Positions 1 to 7,986 of a DNA stretch of 38,988 nucleotides are shown here, one piece after another. Both the position numbers and the translations under genes were made by a program. The stretch lies in the NCBI GenBank assembly GCA_019118645.1, contig DWYN01000084.1:1-38988 (forward strand), written 5' to 3'. Numbering within the stretch: the first letter of the stretch is position 1; every line of letters starts with the position of its first letter. Source of the stretch: Candidatus Blautia excrementipullorum (lineage in GTDB: Bacteria; Bacillota; Clostridia; Lachnospirales; Lachnospiraceae). Below the pieces are notes generated by a model. That model saw only the letters and a program-made list of their open reading frames with translations, was not told the DNA's origin and searched no databases.

Positions 1-98
1 CTCAGCGGCGGCTGCGACATGTTCAATCTGCGGGCGGCTTCATTAATGCTTCCCGTGGCCGCAATCTCCCGAAAATACTCCAATTGTCTGATTTCCAT
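1..98 (-). CDS. LysR-type regulator, 5' end only
   Basis: Reading leftward from 98 the frame gives MEIRQLEYFREIA followed by TGSINEAARRLNMSQPPLS, the start of a LysR winged helix-turn-helix domain (EAARRL-x-MSQPPLS is the recognition helix). An in-frame ATG four codons upstream (110) is an alternative start. The rest of the gene lies beyond the left edge. It is transcribed away from the ABC exporter operon starting at 241, the usual divergent arrangement of a LysR protein with its target, so it may control that operon (inference). Confidence 0.8.
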   Translation of the reverse strand, partial: MEIRQLEYFREIAATGSINEAARRLNMSQPPL

Positions 99-156
99 TT
101 TATCTGACATCCTTTGCCCGGCTGATATACAAATTTTATATTATTCTGCATCAAAA

Positions 157-193
157 ACAATATTATACATATCATATTGTACAGGAATATAAT
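157..193. promoter_or_regulatory. Inverted repeat and -10 box between LysR and ABC operon
   Basis: ACAATAT (157-163) and ATATTGT (174-180) form a perfect 7-bp inverted repeat with a 10-bp centre. A TATAAT (188-193) follows, correctly oriented for the ABC genes and about 48 bp before their start; no good -35 box is visible. A dyad of this size just upstream of a promoter lacking a -35 suits a LysR-type activator site. The binding protein is inferred from the divergent neighbour only. Confidence 0.45.
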
Positions 194-240
194 AGAAAAT
201 GTCAATTCATAAGATATAGAGAAACGGAGGGAAAGAGATT

Positions 241-2040
241 ATGCGTACTCTCGCGCCTTTTCTGAGAAATTACAAAAAAGAGAGCATTCTGGCGCCTTTC
301 TTCAAGTTCCTGGAAGTTGTATTTGATCTTCTGGTTCCCATTGTCATCGCCAGAATTATCGATGTGGGCATCGCCCGAGATGACCGCGGCTTTATTCTTC
401 AGAATTTCTTTATTCTGATACTGATGGCGGCCGCTGGCCTGACTGTAAGTATTACAGCGCAGTATTTTGCCGCCAAAGCCAGCGTGGGATTCTCCACAGA
501 GCTGAGACAGGCCGTATACGATCATATTCAGGGGCTGTCCTATTCCGAGATCGATACCCTCGGCACAGACACTCTGATCACCCGTCTTACGGACGATATC
601 AATCAGGTACAGAACGGACTGAATATGGGTCTGCGTCTTCTGCTCCGAAGCCCGTTTATCGTTATCGGATCCATGGTCATGGCGTTTACCATTAATGTGC
701 GCTGTGCGCTGATCTTTGCGGGAGCCATTCCTGTTCTTTTTCTTGTTGTTTTTGTAATCATGTATCTCAGCATCCCTCTTTTCCGAAAAGTGCAGGGTAA
801 GTTAGATGACGTAACTGGATTAACCAGAGAAAATCTTACCGGAGTCCGCGTCATCCGGGCTTTCTGCCGGGAAGAGGAATCTGTAAGGGAATTCGATGAG
901 AGCAACCGGGAACTGACAAAACTGAATGAGCTTGTCGGAAAGCTTTCCGCGCTTCTGAACCCTGTCACCTATGTGCTGATCAACATTGCCACAGTGATTC
1001 TGATCCACAGCGCAGGAATTCAGGTGAGTCTTGGAAATATGCAGCAGGGTGAAGTAGTCGCTCTCTATAATTACATGGCTCAGATGATCGTTGAGCTTAT
1101 CAAGCTTGCTTCTCTGATCATTACCCTGAATAAAGCGGCAGCCTGTGCCGGCCGTGTAGCCGGAATCCTTCATGTGAATTCCAGCATGGACTATCCTTCC
1201 CGGACTTCAGAAACAGTTTCCGGAAATTCTGCCGTTGAGTTTCAGGATGTAAGCTTTTCCTATCCGGGAACAGGAGCTCCCAGTCTGAGCGGCATCAGTT
1301 TTTCTGTGAAAAAAGGCCAGACTGTCGGAATCATAGGAGGAACCGGAAGCGGAAAGACCACCCTGGTCAGCCTGCTTGCCAGATTCTACGACGCCACCTC
1401 CGGCAGAGTCCTGCTGGACGGGGTAAATGTATCCGATTATTCCCAAAAAGATCTTCGGTCCCGGATCGGAGTAGTTCCCCAGAAAGCTGCCCTTTTCAAA
1501 GGCACTATCCGCGATAACATGAAATGGGGCCGTGAGGAAGCCACCGACGAGGAAATCTGGGACGCTCTCTCCACTGCCCAGGCCCGTGAAATCGTAGAAG
1601 GAAAACCGGGCAGACTTGATTTTGCTCTGGAGCAGAACGGAAAGAATCTTTCCGGGGGACAGAGACAGCGCCTCACCATCGCCCGCGCCCTGGTAAAAAA
1701 TCCGGAGATTCTGATTCTCGATGACAGTGCCAGCGCTTTGGATTTTGCCACAGACGCCGCGCTTCGGAAAGCACTCAGCCGGCTGAAAGGAAAAACAACC
1801 ACTTTTCTTGTTTCTCAGCGCGCGGCCAGCATCCGCCAGGCTGATCTGATTCTGGTTCTGGATGACGGCACGCTCTGCGGACAGGGAACTCATGAATCTC
1901 TGATCCGCTCCTGCTCTGCCTACCGTGAAATCTACTTCTCCCAGTTCCCGGAAGAACAGCTCCGGTATGAAACAGAAAGCAAAAAAATTTCCGGAGCAGA
2001 CACAGCGGCTGCTGTCAGCGGAAAGGAGGTTCTCTCATGA
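241..2040 (+). CDS. ABC exporter subunit 1 (permease-ATPase, degenerate site)
   Basis: Half-transporter of 599 residues: six-helix exporter domain (about 1-310), then a nucleotide-binding domain. Walker A GGTGSGKT is at 366-373, signature LSGGQ at 470-474 and Walker B ILILDD at 490-495. The catalytic glutamate is replaced by Asp495 and the switch histidine by Gln526 (LVSQRAAS). These substitutions mark the degenerate-site subunit of heterodimeric exporters such as TM287/288 and BmrC/D. GGAGG lies 10 bases before the ATG. The stop overlaps the next start (ATGA), so the two are translationally coupled. Substrate unknown; such pairs export drugs, lipids or peptides. Confidence 0.93.
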   Translation: MRTLAPFLRNYKKESILAPFFKFLEVVFDLLVPIVIARIIDVGIARDDRGFILQNFFILILMAAAGLTVSITAQYFAAKASVGFSTELRQAVYDHIQGLSYSEIDTLGTDTLITRLTDDINQVQNGLNMGLRLLLRSPFIVIGSMVMAFTINVRCALIFAGAIPVLFLVVFVIMYLSIPLFRKVQGKLDDVTGLTRENLTGVRVIRAFCREEESVREFDESNRELTKLNELVGKLSALLNPVTYVLINIATVILIHSAGIQVSLGNMQQGEVVALYNYMAQMIVELIKLASLIITLNKAAACAGRVAGILHVNSSMDYPSRTSETVSGNSAVEFQDVSFSYPGTGAPSLSGISFSVKKGQTVGIIGGTGSGKTTLVSLLARFYDATSGRVLLDGVNVSDYSQKDLRSRIGVVPQKAALFKGTIRDNMKWGREEATDEEIWDALSTAQAREIVEGKPGRLDFALEQNGKNLSGGQRQRLTIARALVKNPEILILDDSASALDFATDAALRKALSRLKGKTTTFLVSQRAASIRQADLILVLDDGTLCGQGTHESLIRSCSAYREIYFSQFPEEQLRYETESKKISGADTAAAVSGKEVLS

Positions 2041-3797
2041 ATAGGGATTCAAACAGGCAAAAAAACACCAGTATGGAAATTCTCTGGAAGGTTCTGCGTT
2101 TTATCGGACGATACCGCTTTCTTCTGATCCTCAGCATCCTCCTTGCTTCCGCCTCCGTAATCCTGCAGCTGTATGTCCCGATCCTCTTTGGAGATGCCAT
2201 CGATGAGATCATCGGCGAAGGGCGGGTGAATTTTCAGAGAATGTGGTACTATCTGCGGCGGATTCTTGTGATGGTGCTTCTGTCCGGAGTTGCCACCTGG
2301 ATCATGAATATTATCAATAACCGGGTAACCTACCGGACTGTACAGGATATCCGTGCAAAAGCGGTTCGTCACATTCAGGTACTGCCGCTCTCTTATCTGG
2401 ACAGGCACAGCACAGGAGATATCATCAGCCGTGTGATTGCGGATACGGATATTCTTTCTGACGGCCTTCTTCTGGGATTTACGCAGCTTTTTTCCGGAAT
2501 CGTCACTATAATCGGAACACTGATCTTTATGCTTTCAAAGAATATCTGGATCACGCTTCTGGTAATCGTGCTGACCCCTTTGAGCTTTTTTGTGGCCAAA
2601 TTTATCTCCTCCCGCTCCTTCCAGATGTTCCGGAAACAGAGTGACGCCAGGGGAAGACAGACCGCTCTGATCGAGGAGATGATCGGAAACCAGAAAGTTG
2701 TACAGGCCTTCGGATATGAAGAAAAGTCTTCCGAAAAATTCGCCCAAATCAACAGTGAGCTGAAAGAATACAGTCAAAAAGCTGTATTTTTCAGCAGCCT
2801 CACCAATCCGTCCACACGTTTTGTAAACAATGTAATTTATGCGGCAGTGGCATTGGCAGGGGCTTTTCTGATTCCCGGCGGCCATTTGACGGTGGGCGGT
2901 CTTTCCGTACTTCTCTCTTACGCGAATCAGTATATGAAGCCCTTCAACGACATCAGCTCAGTGGTTACGGAGCTTCAGAACGCTCTCGCCTGCGCCGCAA
3001 GAATTTTTTCGCTCCTGGAAGAAGAACCGGAAACTGCGGATTCTTCCGGTACGCTTTCCAATGTAAAAGGAAAAGTAGATATTCAGAATGTATGCTTCCG
3101 TTACAGCCCGGAGAAAAAACTCATCGAAAACTTCAATCTTCATGCTGATCCGGGAAAAAGAATCGCCATTGTAGGGCCCACCGGCTGCGGAAAGACAACC
3201 TTCATTAATCTTCTGATGCGTTTTTACGATGTAAACAGCGGGACAATTTCCATAGACGGACAGCCTGTCATGGGACTTTCCAGGCATTCTCTGCGCAAAA
3301 GCTTTGGCATGGTTCTTCAGGACACATGGATTAAAAACGGCACAGTGCGGGAAAATATCTGCATCGGAAAACCAGACGCATCCGAAGAGGAGATCATTGA
3401 AGCGGCCCGTAAATCCCACAGCTGGGAATTCATCCGCCGCCTTCCCCGTGGGCTGGATACCGTGCTCCGGGAAGACAGCCTGAGCCAGGGGCAGAAGCAG
3501 CTTCTGTGCATCACCCGGGTAATGCTCTGTCTTCCTCCTATGCTGATCCTGGATGAAGCTACGTCCAGCATTGATACCAGAACAGAAATGATGATCCAGG
3601 AAGCATTTAATCAGATGATGGAAGGACGCACCAGTTTTATTGTGGCTCACCGTCTGTCCACCATCCGAAATGCGGACGAAATCCTTGTTATGAAAGAAGG
3701 AAGCATCATCGAGCAGGGAACACATGAAGAGCTGATGAAAAAAGGCGGATTTTATAAGAATCTCTATAACAGCCAGTTTGTGAAGGTCTCTGATTAA
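2037..3797 (+). CDS. ABC exporter subunit 2 (permease-ATPase, catalytic site)
   Basis: Partner half-transporter of 586 residues. Transmembrane domain about 20-320; Walker A GPTGCGKT 380-387; variant signature LSQGQ 482-486; Walker B LILDE 503-507 with Glu507 intact; switch His538 in VAHRLST. In the heterodimer this subunit's Walker motifs pair with the canonical LSGGQ of subunit 1 to form the hydrolytic site, while its LSQGQ faces the degenerate site of subunit 1, matching the TM287/288 pattern. AAAGGAGG lies 7 bases before the ATG inside the end of subunit 1. A strong hairpin follows the gene. Substrate cannot be told from sequence. Confidence 0.93.
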   Translation: MNRDSNRQKNTSMEILWKVLRFIGRYRFLLILSILLASASVILQLYVPILFGDAIDEIIGEGRVNFQRMWYYLRRILVMVLLSGVATWIMNIINNRVTYRTVQDIRAKAVRHIQVLPLSYLDRHSTGDIISRVIADTDILSDGLLLGFTQLFSGIVTIIGTLIFMLSKNIWITLLVIVLTPLSFFVAKFISSRSFQMFRKQSDARGRQTALIEEMIGNQKVVQAFGYEEKSSEKFAQINSELKEYSQKAVFFSSLTNPSTRFVNNVIYAAVALAGAFLIPGGHLTVGGLSVLLSYANQYMKPFNDISSVVTELQNALACAARIFSLLEEEPETADSSGTLSNVKGKVDIQNVCFRYSPEKKLIENFNLHADPGKRIAIVGPTGCGKTTFINLLMRFYDVNSGTISIDGQPVMGLSRHSLRKSFGMVLQDTWIKNGTVRENICIGKPDASEEEIIEAARKSHSWEFIRRLPRGLDTVLREDSLSQGQKQLLCITRVMLCLPPMLILDEATSSIDTRTEMMIQEAFNQMMEGRTSFIVAHRLSTIRNADEILVMKEGSIIEQGTHEELMKKGGFYKNLYNSQFVKVSD

Positions 3798-3857
3798 AAA
3801 TATCATATCCATCCGGTCAGTTATCTATAGCATAAAACATAGAATCATACGCAGCAA

Positions 3858-3892
3858 ACCGGCGTGCTTTTCCGAAGAAACAGCACGCCGGT
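3858..3892. terminator. Hairpin between convergent genes
   Basis: ACCGGCGTGCT (3858-3868) pairs perfectly over 11 bp with AGCACGCCGGT (3882-3892), loop 13 nt. It lies between the ABC operon (+) and the NUDIX gene (-), so it probably ends both. Neither side has a strong T-run, so factor-independent efficiency is uncertain. Confidence 0.6.
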
Positions 3893-3906
3893 CTGCCATC
3901 TGTCTG

Positions 3907-4368
3907 TCAGCCGTTAAGTTTGCCTATTTCAAGCTCCCCTGACATTTCCATATTCCAGCACTGCTCAAGTGCCCAGTTCTGCATCTCCGAATACATTTTG
4001 CCCCGGATTGCGTCATAGTCCATCCACAGAAATTCATGATCTTCCTCCACCGGACACTGAATACGTTCATTTAACGTTCCATAGTAATAGCGCTGGATCG
4101 GGTGAAACAGTCCTTTTCTCTCATGTACACAGTAAGTCTCCGCAGCCGCCACCATTCTGTGAGCCGTACAGGTATACCCACATTCCTCCAGGCATTCCCT
4201 TCTGAGGCATTCCTCATCGCTTTCGTTGCCCTGGATGCCCCCTCCCAGGAGGAAATATCCTCTCGGCGTGCGGACTACAGCCGTCTGTCCTCCTGAAAAT
4301 GTAATCAAATACGCTCCTTCTCGATTATAATACTGCCCCTTTTCCCTATGTCCGAAAACTTTATACAT
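3907..4368 (-). CDS. NUDIX hydrolase
   Basis: Protein of 153 residues with a complete Nudix box of form GX5EX7REUXEEXGU: GGIQGNE, then seven residues, then RECLEECGY. The family cleaves nucleoside diphosphates linked to another group, using Mg2+ bound by the box glutamates; the substrate cannot be assigned. GGAGG lies 6 bases before the ATG at 4368; a longer frame back to 4380 would start on a TTG that covers this site and is rejected. It lies 43 bases downstream of the CmpB-type gene on the same strand, a possible two-gene unit. Confidence 0.88.
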   Translation of the reverse strand: MYKVFGHREKGQYYNREGAYLITFSGGQTAVVRTPRGYFLLGGGIQGNESDEECLRRECLEECGYTCTAHRMVAAAETYCVHERKGLFHPIQRYYYGTLNERIQCPVEEDHEFLWMDYDAIRGKMYSEMQNWALEQCWNMEMSGELEIGKLNG

Positions 4369-4411
4369 TTTTTCCTCCAAAGAAAGCTGAAAAAGCTGTC
4401 TCCACAGTATT

Positions 4412-4939
4412 CTATATCATTAGGAAAAAAATATCTGCCGCAAGAATGGCCGCCAGAACGGCGAAAACTGCTGTTCTCACTCTGTCCGGCATCTTACCTG
4501 CCCCCTTCTCAAAAAGAGGCTGTAAAAAGTAGAGTATCACCATCCCGCCAACTCCAAAGCGGAGGCTTGGATTCAGCGCAATTCTGCCCTGAAAGTTAAA
4601 GGCGAATCTGGTATAGTCCCACATCCATTCCCCTCTTGTAAATTCCATGATATAGCTTGCCGCAAGTTCCACAAATGTAGTAACCGCCACAATACCTAAA
4701 AAAACAAGTACCGGGGTTATGTTCACTGTTCCCGCCCTGATTCTTCTTGCTTTCAGCCAATTCAGAGAAAACATGAGAAGCAGAGCTCCGAATCCATATA
4801 CTACGCAGTAGGGGCCGAAAAGAACTCCTCGATTGGAAAATCCCCATCTATACACCGCTACCTCGAGGAATACTTCATAGCACCATCCCAAAAAAGAATA
4901 TAACATAAAAGAAATAAAACATGTCTGTACTCTTTTCAT
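4412..4939 (-). CDS. CmpB-type (ABC_trans_CmpB family) membrane protein
   Basis: Protein of 175 residues with about five hydrophobic segments and the family signature near the N-terminus: SFLGWCYEV, then NRGVLFGPYC-VYGFGA. Such proteins are annotated as putative ABC-transporter permeases (PF06541) but lack an ATPase partner and their role is unproven. The start at 4939 is preceded by GGAAGGTG. No ATPase gene is adjacent; the NUDIX gene follows 43 bases downstream. Family assignment is from recalled motifs; a transport function should not be assumed. Confidence 0.75.
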   Translation of the reverse strand: MKRVQTCFISFMLYSFLGWCYEVFLEVAVYRWGFSNRGVLFGPYCVVYGFGALLLMFSLNWLKARRIRAGTVNITPVLVFLGIVAVTTFVELAASYIMEFTRGEWMWDYTRFAFNFQGRIALNPSLRFGVGGMVILYFLQPLFEKGAGKMPDRVRTAVFAVLAAILAADIFFLMI

Positions 4940-5090
4940 CGTTCACCTTCCCTGTCTTTTGTTCTTTCTTATAATTTCATTATAAATCCCGGTTTCTCAA
5001 AATACAAGTGAACATATCCTGCAATCTCTTCACATATTCTTCATAATTTAGACAGCTTATCGTCACAAACAGACATTTTCCTTATCCTGC

Positions 5091-5138
5091 AAAAATGCTG
5101 CCGCATCTATGATTTTCTAATCCTTTGATGCGACAGCA
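5091..5138 (-). terminator. Rho-independent terminator of alpha-glucosidase
   Basis: On the minus strand TGCTG-T-CGCATCA pairs with the opposing TGATGCG-type arm (5096-5107 with 5126-5138; one C/A mismatch), followed by five T (5091-5095). It lies 7 bases after the stop of the GH13 gene. Confidence 0.75.
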
Positions 5139-5144
5139 CTCCTC

Positions 5145-6818
5145 CTATCTGACTTCCCCCACGATGAACTGATATGCGTCTAAACCGATAATTCCGTTTT
5201 CTATCTTCACATGATCCAGATTGTTCAGCAGTATTTCTGCGGATTCTGCCGGAACAGCAATTTCTCTCGGCTCCTTCTGGAAATTCGCCAGCACAAGAAG
5301 CCGTCTCTCCCCTTCCCGGAAAAATCCGATCAGATTCTTCTCCTCCTCCAGGAAAGGAACCAATTTTCCGTATACCGCCGTATCCTTATATTTTTCTGAC
5401 TTTCTGAGAGCAATCAGAGCCTTATAAAAGGAAAGAACGGATCCTTCGTCATTTTCCTGCGCCTCCACATTAATTCTGCGGTAATTTGGGTTTTCTTTCA
5501 GCCATGGAGTCCCATTTGTAAATCCGGCATGGTCGCTGCCGTTCCACTGCATAGGCGTACGGGCGTTGTCCCTGGAAAAAACAGAAACTCTTTTCAGGGC
5601 TTCCTCCTCGCTGAGGCCTGCCGCCAGCGCTACTCTGTACTCGTCCAATGTGCTGACGTCATCCACATCCTGAATGCTTCGGAACACGGTATTTTCCATG
5701 CCGATCTCCTGGCCCTGGTAAATAAACGGAAGCCCCCGCAGCATAAAATAAACTCCGGCAAGCAGTTTCTTTGACGCATCGCAGAGGTCTTCCGGAAGAA
5801 TGTAATGGCTGACGCCTCTTGGCTCGTCATGATTTTCAATGATATTGGAAATCATCCCAATATCTCCGATTTTTTCCTGTGCAGAGAAAATGCAGGACTT
5901 GTACTCCTCCGGAGTAAGATACGGCTTACTGTCATACCACCCTTTTTCGCTTTTTCCATACACGGTTTCAGCAAAATCAAACATTGTGGAAAAATATCCG
6001 CCTTCTCCGATAAAATCAGCAATCTCCTCTTTCTTCTCATTAAACACTTCCCCTACCGTAAATGCATTGTGGGGGTGAAAAGTTTCTTTTGCCATCTCTC
6101 CAAGAAATTCCCCTACTCCTTTTGCCTCCGCCAGCATGTGGTCAATGCTGGACAGCCCGTCCTCTCTGTCCGCCGGATAGTTACAGAAAGGAAGCTTCTT
6201 TTTTATATTGATAATCGCATCAATGCGGAATCCGCCAAGACCTTTGTCCAGCCACCAGTTGATATTTTTATATACCTCCTGCCTTACTTTCGGATTCTCC
6301 CAGTTCAGATCCGGCTGTTTTTTATGAAATACATGAAGGTACTGCTTATCCGGATGTCCCGGAAGAGGCTCCCACACCGGTCCTCCGAAATAACTTCTCC
6401 AGTTGCAGGGCGTCCGGTCATTCTTCCGGTCCTCAATATAGAAGAAATTTCCGTACTCGCCGTCCGGATCCTGAATCGCCTTCTGAAACCACTCATGTTC
6501 ATCAGAGCAGTGATTTACCACCAGATCCATGAGAATATACATGCCCCGCTTTTTCGTTTCCTGTATCAGGCGTTCCATATCCTCCATCGTTCCAAACCGC
6601 GGATCTATGCTGTAATAGTCTGCAATATCATATCCCTCGTCCGCAAGGGGAGATTTATAAATAGGCGACAGCCAGATAATATCCACGCCCAGATCCTTAA
6701 GATAATCCAGCTTGGAAATAATTCCGGGAAGATCTCCGATCCCGTCTCCATTGGAATCGTAGAAACTCTTGGGATAAATCTGATATGCCACTTTGTCATG
6801 CCACCACTGTTTTTTCAT
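5145..6818 (-). CDS. GH13 alpha-glucosidase / oligo-1,6-glucosidase
   Basis: Cytoplasmic GH13 subfamily 31-like enzyme, 557 residues, no signal peptide. It releases glucose from the non-reducing end of malto- or isomalto-oligosaccharides. Conserved regions: DLVVNH 98-103; nucleophile Asp200 in GFRIDAI; acid/base Glu257 in TVGEVF; ENHDEPR with His330 and Asp331. The residue after the nucleophile is Ala, which in this subfamily is associated with alpha-1,4 preference, while Val goes with alpha-1,6 (family knowledge). Start taken at ATG 6818 (MKKQWWHDK), with GGAG 10 bases upstream; ATG 6839 is an alternative without a ribosome site. Divergent from an AraC regulator, with no sugar transporter beside it. 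TreC- or DexB-like specificity cannot be excluded. Confidence 0.9.
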   Translation of the reverse strand: MKKQWWHDKVAYQIYPKSFYDSNGDGIGDLPGIISKLDYLKDLGVDIIWLSPIYKSPLADEGYDIADYYSIDPRFGTMEDMERLIQETKKRGMYILMDLVVNHCSDEHEWFQKAIQDPDGEYGNFFYIEDRKNDRTPCNWRSYFGGPVWEPLPGHPDKQYLHVFHKKQPDLNWENPKVRQEVYKNINWWLDKGLGGFRIDAIINIKKKLPFCNYPADREDGLSSIDHMLAEAKGVGEFLGEMAKETFHPHNAFTVGEVFNEKKEEIADFIGEGGYFSTMFDFAETVYGKSEKGWYDSKPYLTPEEYKSCIFSAQEKIGDIGMISNIIENHDEPRGVSHYILPEDLCDASKKLLAGVYFMLRGLPFIYQGQEIGMENTVFRSIQDVDDVSTLDEYRVALAAGLSEEEALKRVSVFSRDNARTPMQWNGSDHAGFTNGTPWLKENPNYRRINVEAQENDEGSVLSFYKALIALRKSEKYKDTAVYGKLVPFLEEEKNLIGFFREGERRLLVLANFQKEPREIAVPAESAEILLNNLDHVKIENGIIGLDAYQFIVGEVR

Positions 6819-6886
6819 ATTTTTTACACTCCAGTCCATTATATTTTCTGTGTATGTTTTTCTTGTGTTTTCTCAAACATAATTGT

Positions 6887-6892
6887 ATTATA
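6887..6892 (-). promoter_or_regulatory. -10 box of the alpha-glucosidase promoter
   Basis: TATAAT on the minus strand, about 70 bases before the ATG. The -35 region is poor (AGACAA at 16 bp), as expected of an activator-dependent promoter, and an AraC-family gene is divergent. The rest of the 225-bp intergenic region (6819-7043) is AT-rich with no clear operator. Confidence 0.45.
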
Positions 6893-7043
6893 GTGTCATA
6901 TCAGATATTTGTCTTTTATTTTTTCCATATTATTTTGTAAAATTTCCACCTGTTAAATAAGAAAAGGACATTTCCGGCAAATCTGCCGCCGAATTCTTCC
7001 GGAAAAAACAAAAGGCAGGTACGGAAAGGAGTTTCCGCAATAT

Positions 7044-7958
7044 ATGGAACAGAAAAAAACACAATACAGAGAAAAAACGGAGCACGGCGGCTATCTGTAT
7101 CCGCTGGAGACCTACCGCTTCCATTTTAATCAGGAGGGGAAAAACATTTCTCAGCTCTGTGTCTCCTATCACTGGCATCCGGAGGTGGAAATTCTGATCG
7201 TGGAGTGCGGAGAGCTGGACATCACCATCGAAGGCAGACGATATACAGGGACGCCAGGAGACATTTTTTTCGTTAATTCCGGGTTCCTTCACACCATGTA
7301 CGCACAGGCCGGAAAAAATACTGTATACAGTGCAATTGTGTTCGATCTCTCTTTTTTATCTTTTCAGATGTATGACTATGTGCAGAGTCATTATCTGGCT
7401 CCCCTTCTTTCCGGAAAGCTGAAATTTCCGGAAAAGCTGGAAAAAGCAGGGGGCTCTGCCCCTGCTCTCTGCCGCATGCTGAAAAATGTCATCGTTCTGA
7501 ATGAGCACCGGCTCGCCTGTTATCAGTTTGAAACCAAGCTTTCCCTTCTTGCTGTATTTCTGGCGATGTATAAAGAAAATCTTTTTATTCCGGAATCGGA
7601 GCGCTCTCAGAAAATATCCCGGGAGCATATCGCTCAGATCAAGGATATCCTCTCCTATATCCGGGAACATTACCAGGAAAAAATTATGCTGGATGATATC
7701 GCCTGCGCCCTGCATCTGTCGCCCAAATATTTCAGCCGGTATTTTAAAAGGCAGTTCGGCCGTTCTTTCACAGAATATGTAAACGCCTTCCGGGTGGAAC
7801 AGTCCCTTTCCATGCTTGAGGACCGGAAATACAGTATTTCAGATACTGCTTTCCAAAATGGTTTTGAAAGTCTGAGCTATTATGTAAAGGTATTCAAAAA
7901 AATAATGGGAATGACTCCGGGAGAATACAGAGAAAGCGCATCGTCCTCGGCAGACTGA
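7044..7958 (+). CDS. AraC-family regulator, cupin sensor plus HTH
   Basis: Protein of 304 residues. The N-terminal half is an AraC-type cupin (SYHWHPEVEILIVECGELD is the typical beta-barrel entry; GTPGDIFFVNSG follows). The last 100 residues hold two helix-turn-helix motifs: MLDDIACALHLSPKYFSRYF, then ISDTAFQNGFES with the family end GMTPGEYR. Such proteins sense sugars and activate metabolic genes. It is divergent from the alpha-glucosidase, so that gene is its likely target (inference). AAAGGAG lies 12 bases before the ATG, a slightly long spacing. Confidence 0.9.
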   Translation: MEQKKTQYREKTEHGGYLYPLETYRFHFNQEGKNISQLCVSYHWHPEVEILIVECGELDITIEGRRYTGTPGDIFFVNSGFLHTMYAQAGKNTVYSAIVFDLSFLSFQMYDYVQSHYLAPLLSGKLKFPEKLEKAGGSAPALCRMLKNVIVLNEHRLACYQFETKLSLLAVFLAMYKENLFIPESERSQKISREHIAQIKDILSYIREHYQEKIMLDDIACALHLSPKYFSRYFKRQFGRSFTEYVNAFRVEQSLSMLEDRKYSISDTAFQNGFESLSYYVKVFKKIMGMTPGEYRESASSSAD

Positions 7959-7970
7959 ATGCGCCTTTTT
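7936..7970 (+). terminator. Terminator overlapping the araC stop codon
   Basis: GCGCAT (7936-7941) and ATGCGC (7959-7964) flank the stop codon and are followed by CTTTTT. The 5' arm is inside the last codons of the regulator. The helicase gene converges from the right and ends at 7987. Confidence 0.6.
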
Positions 7971-7986
7971 CTTCTCTTATACATTT

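Noticed and set aside
5805-6893. Plus-strand open frame of about 360 codons opposite the alpha-glucosidase
   Set aside because: No recognizable domain, low-complexity composition typical of an antisense shadow, while the minus strand carries all GH13 motifs.
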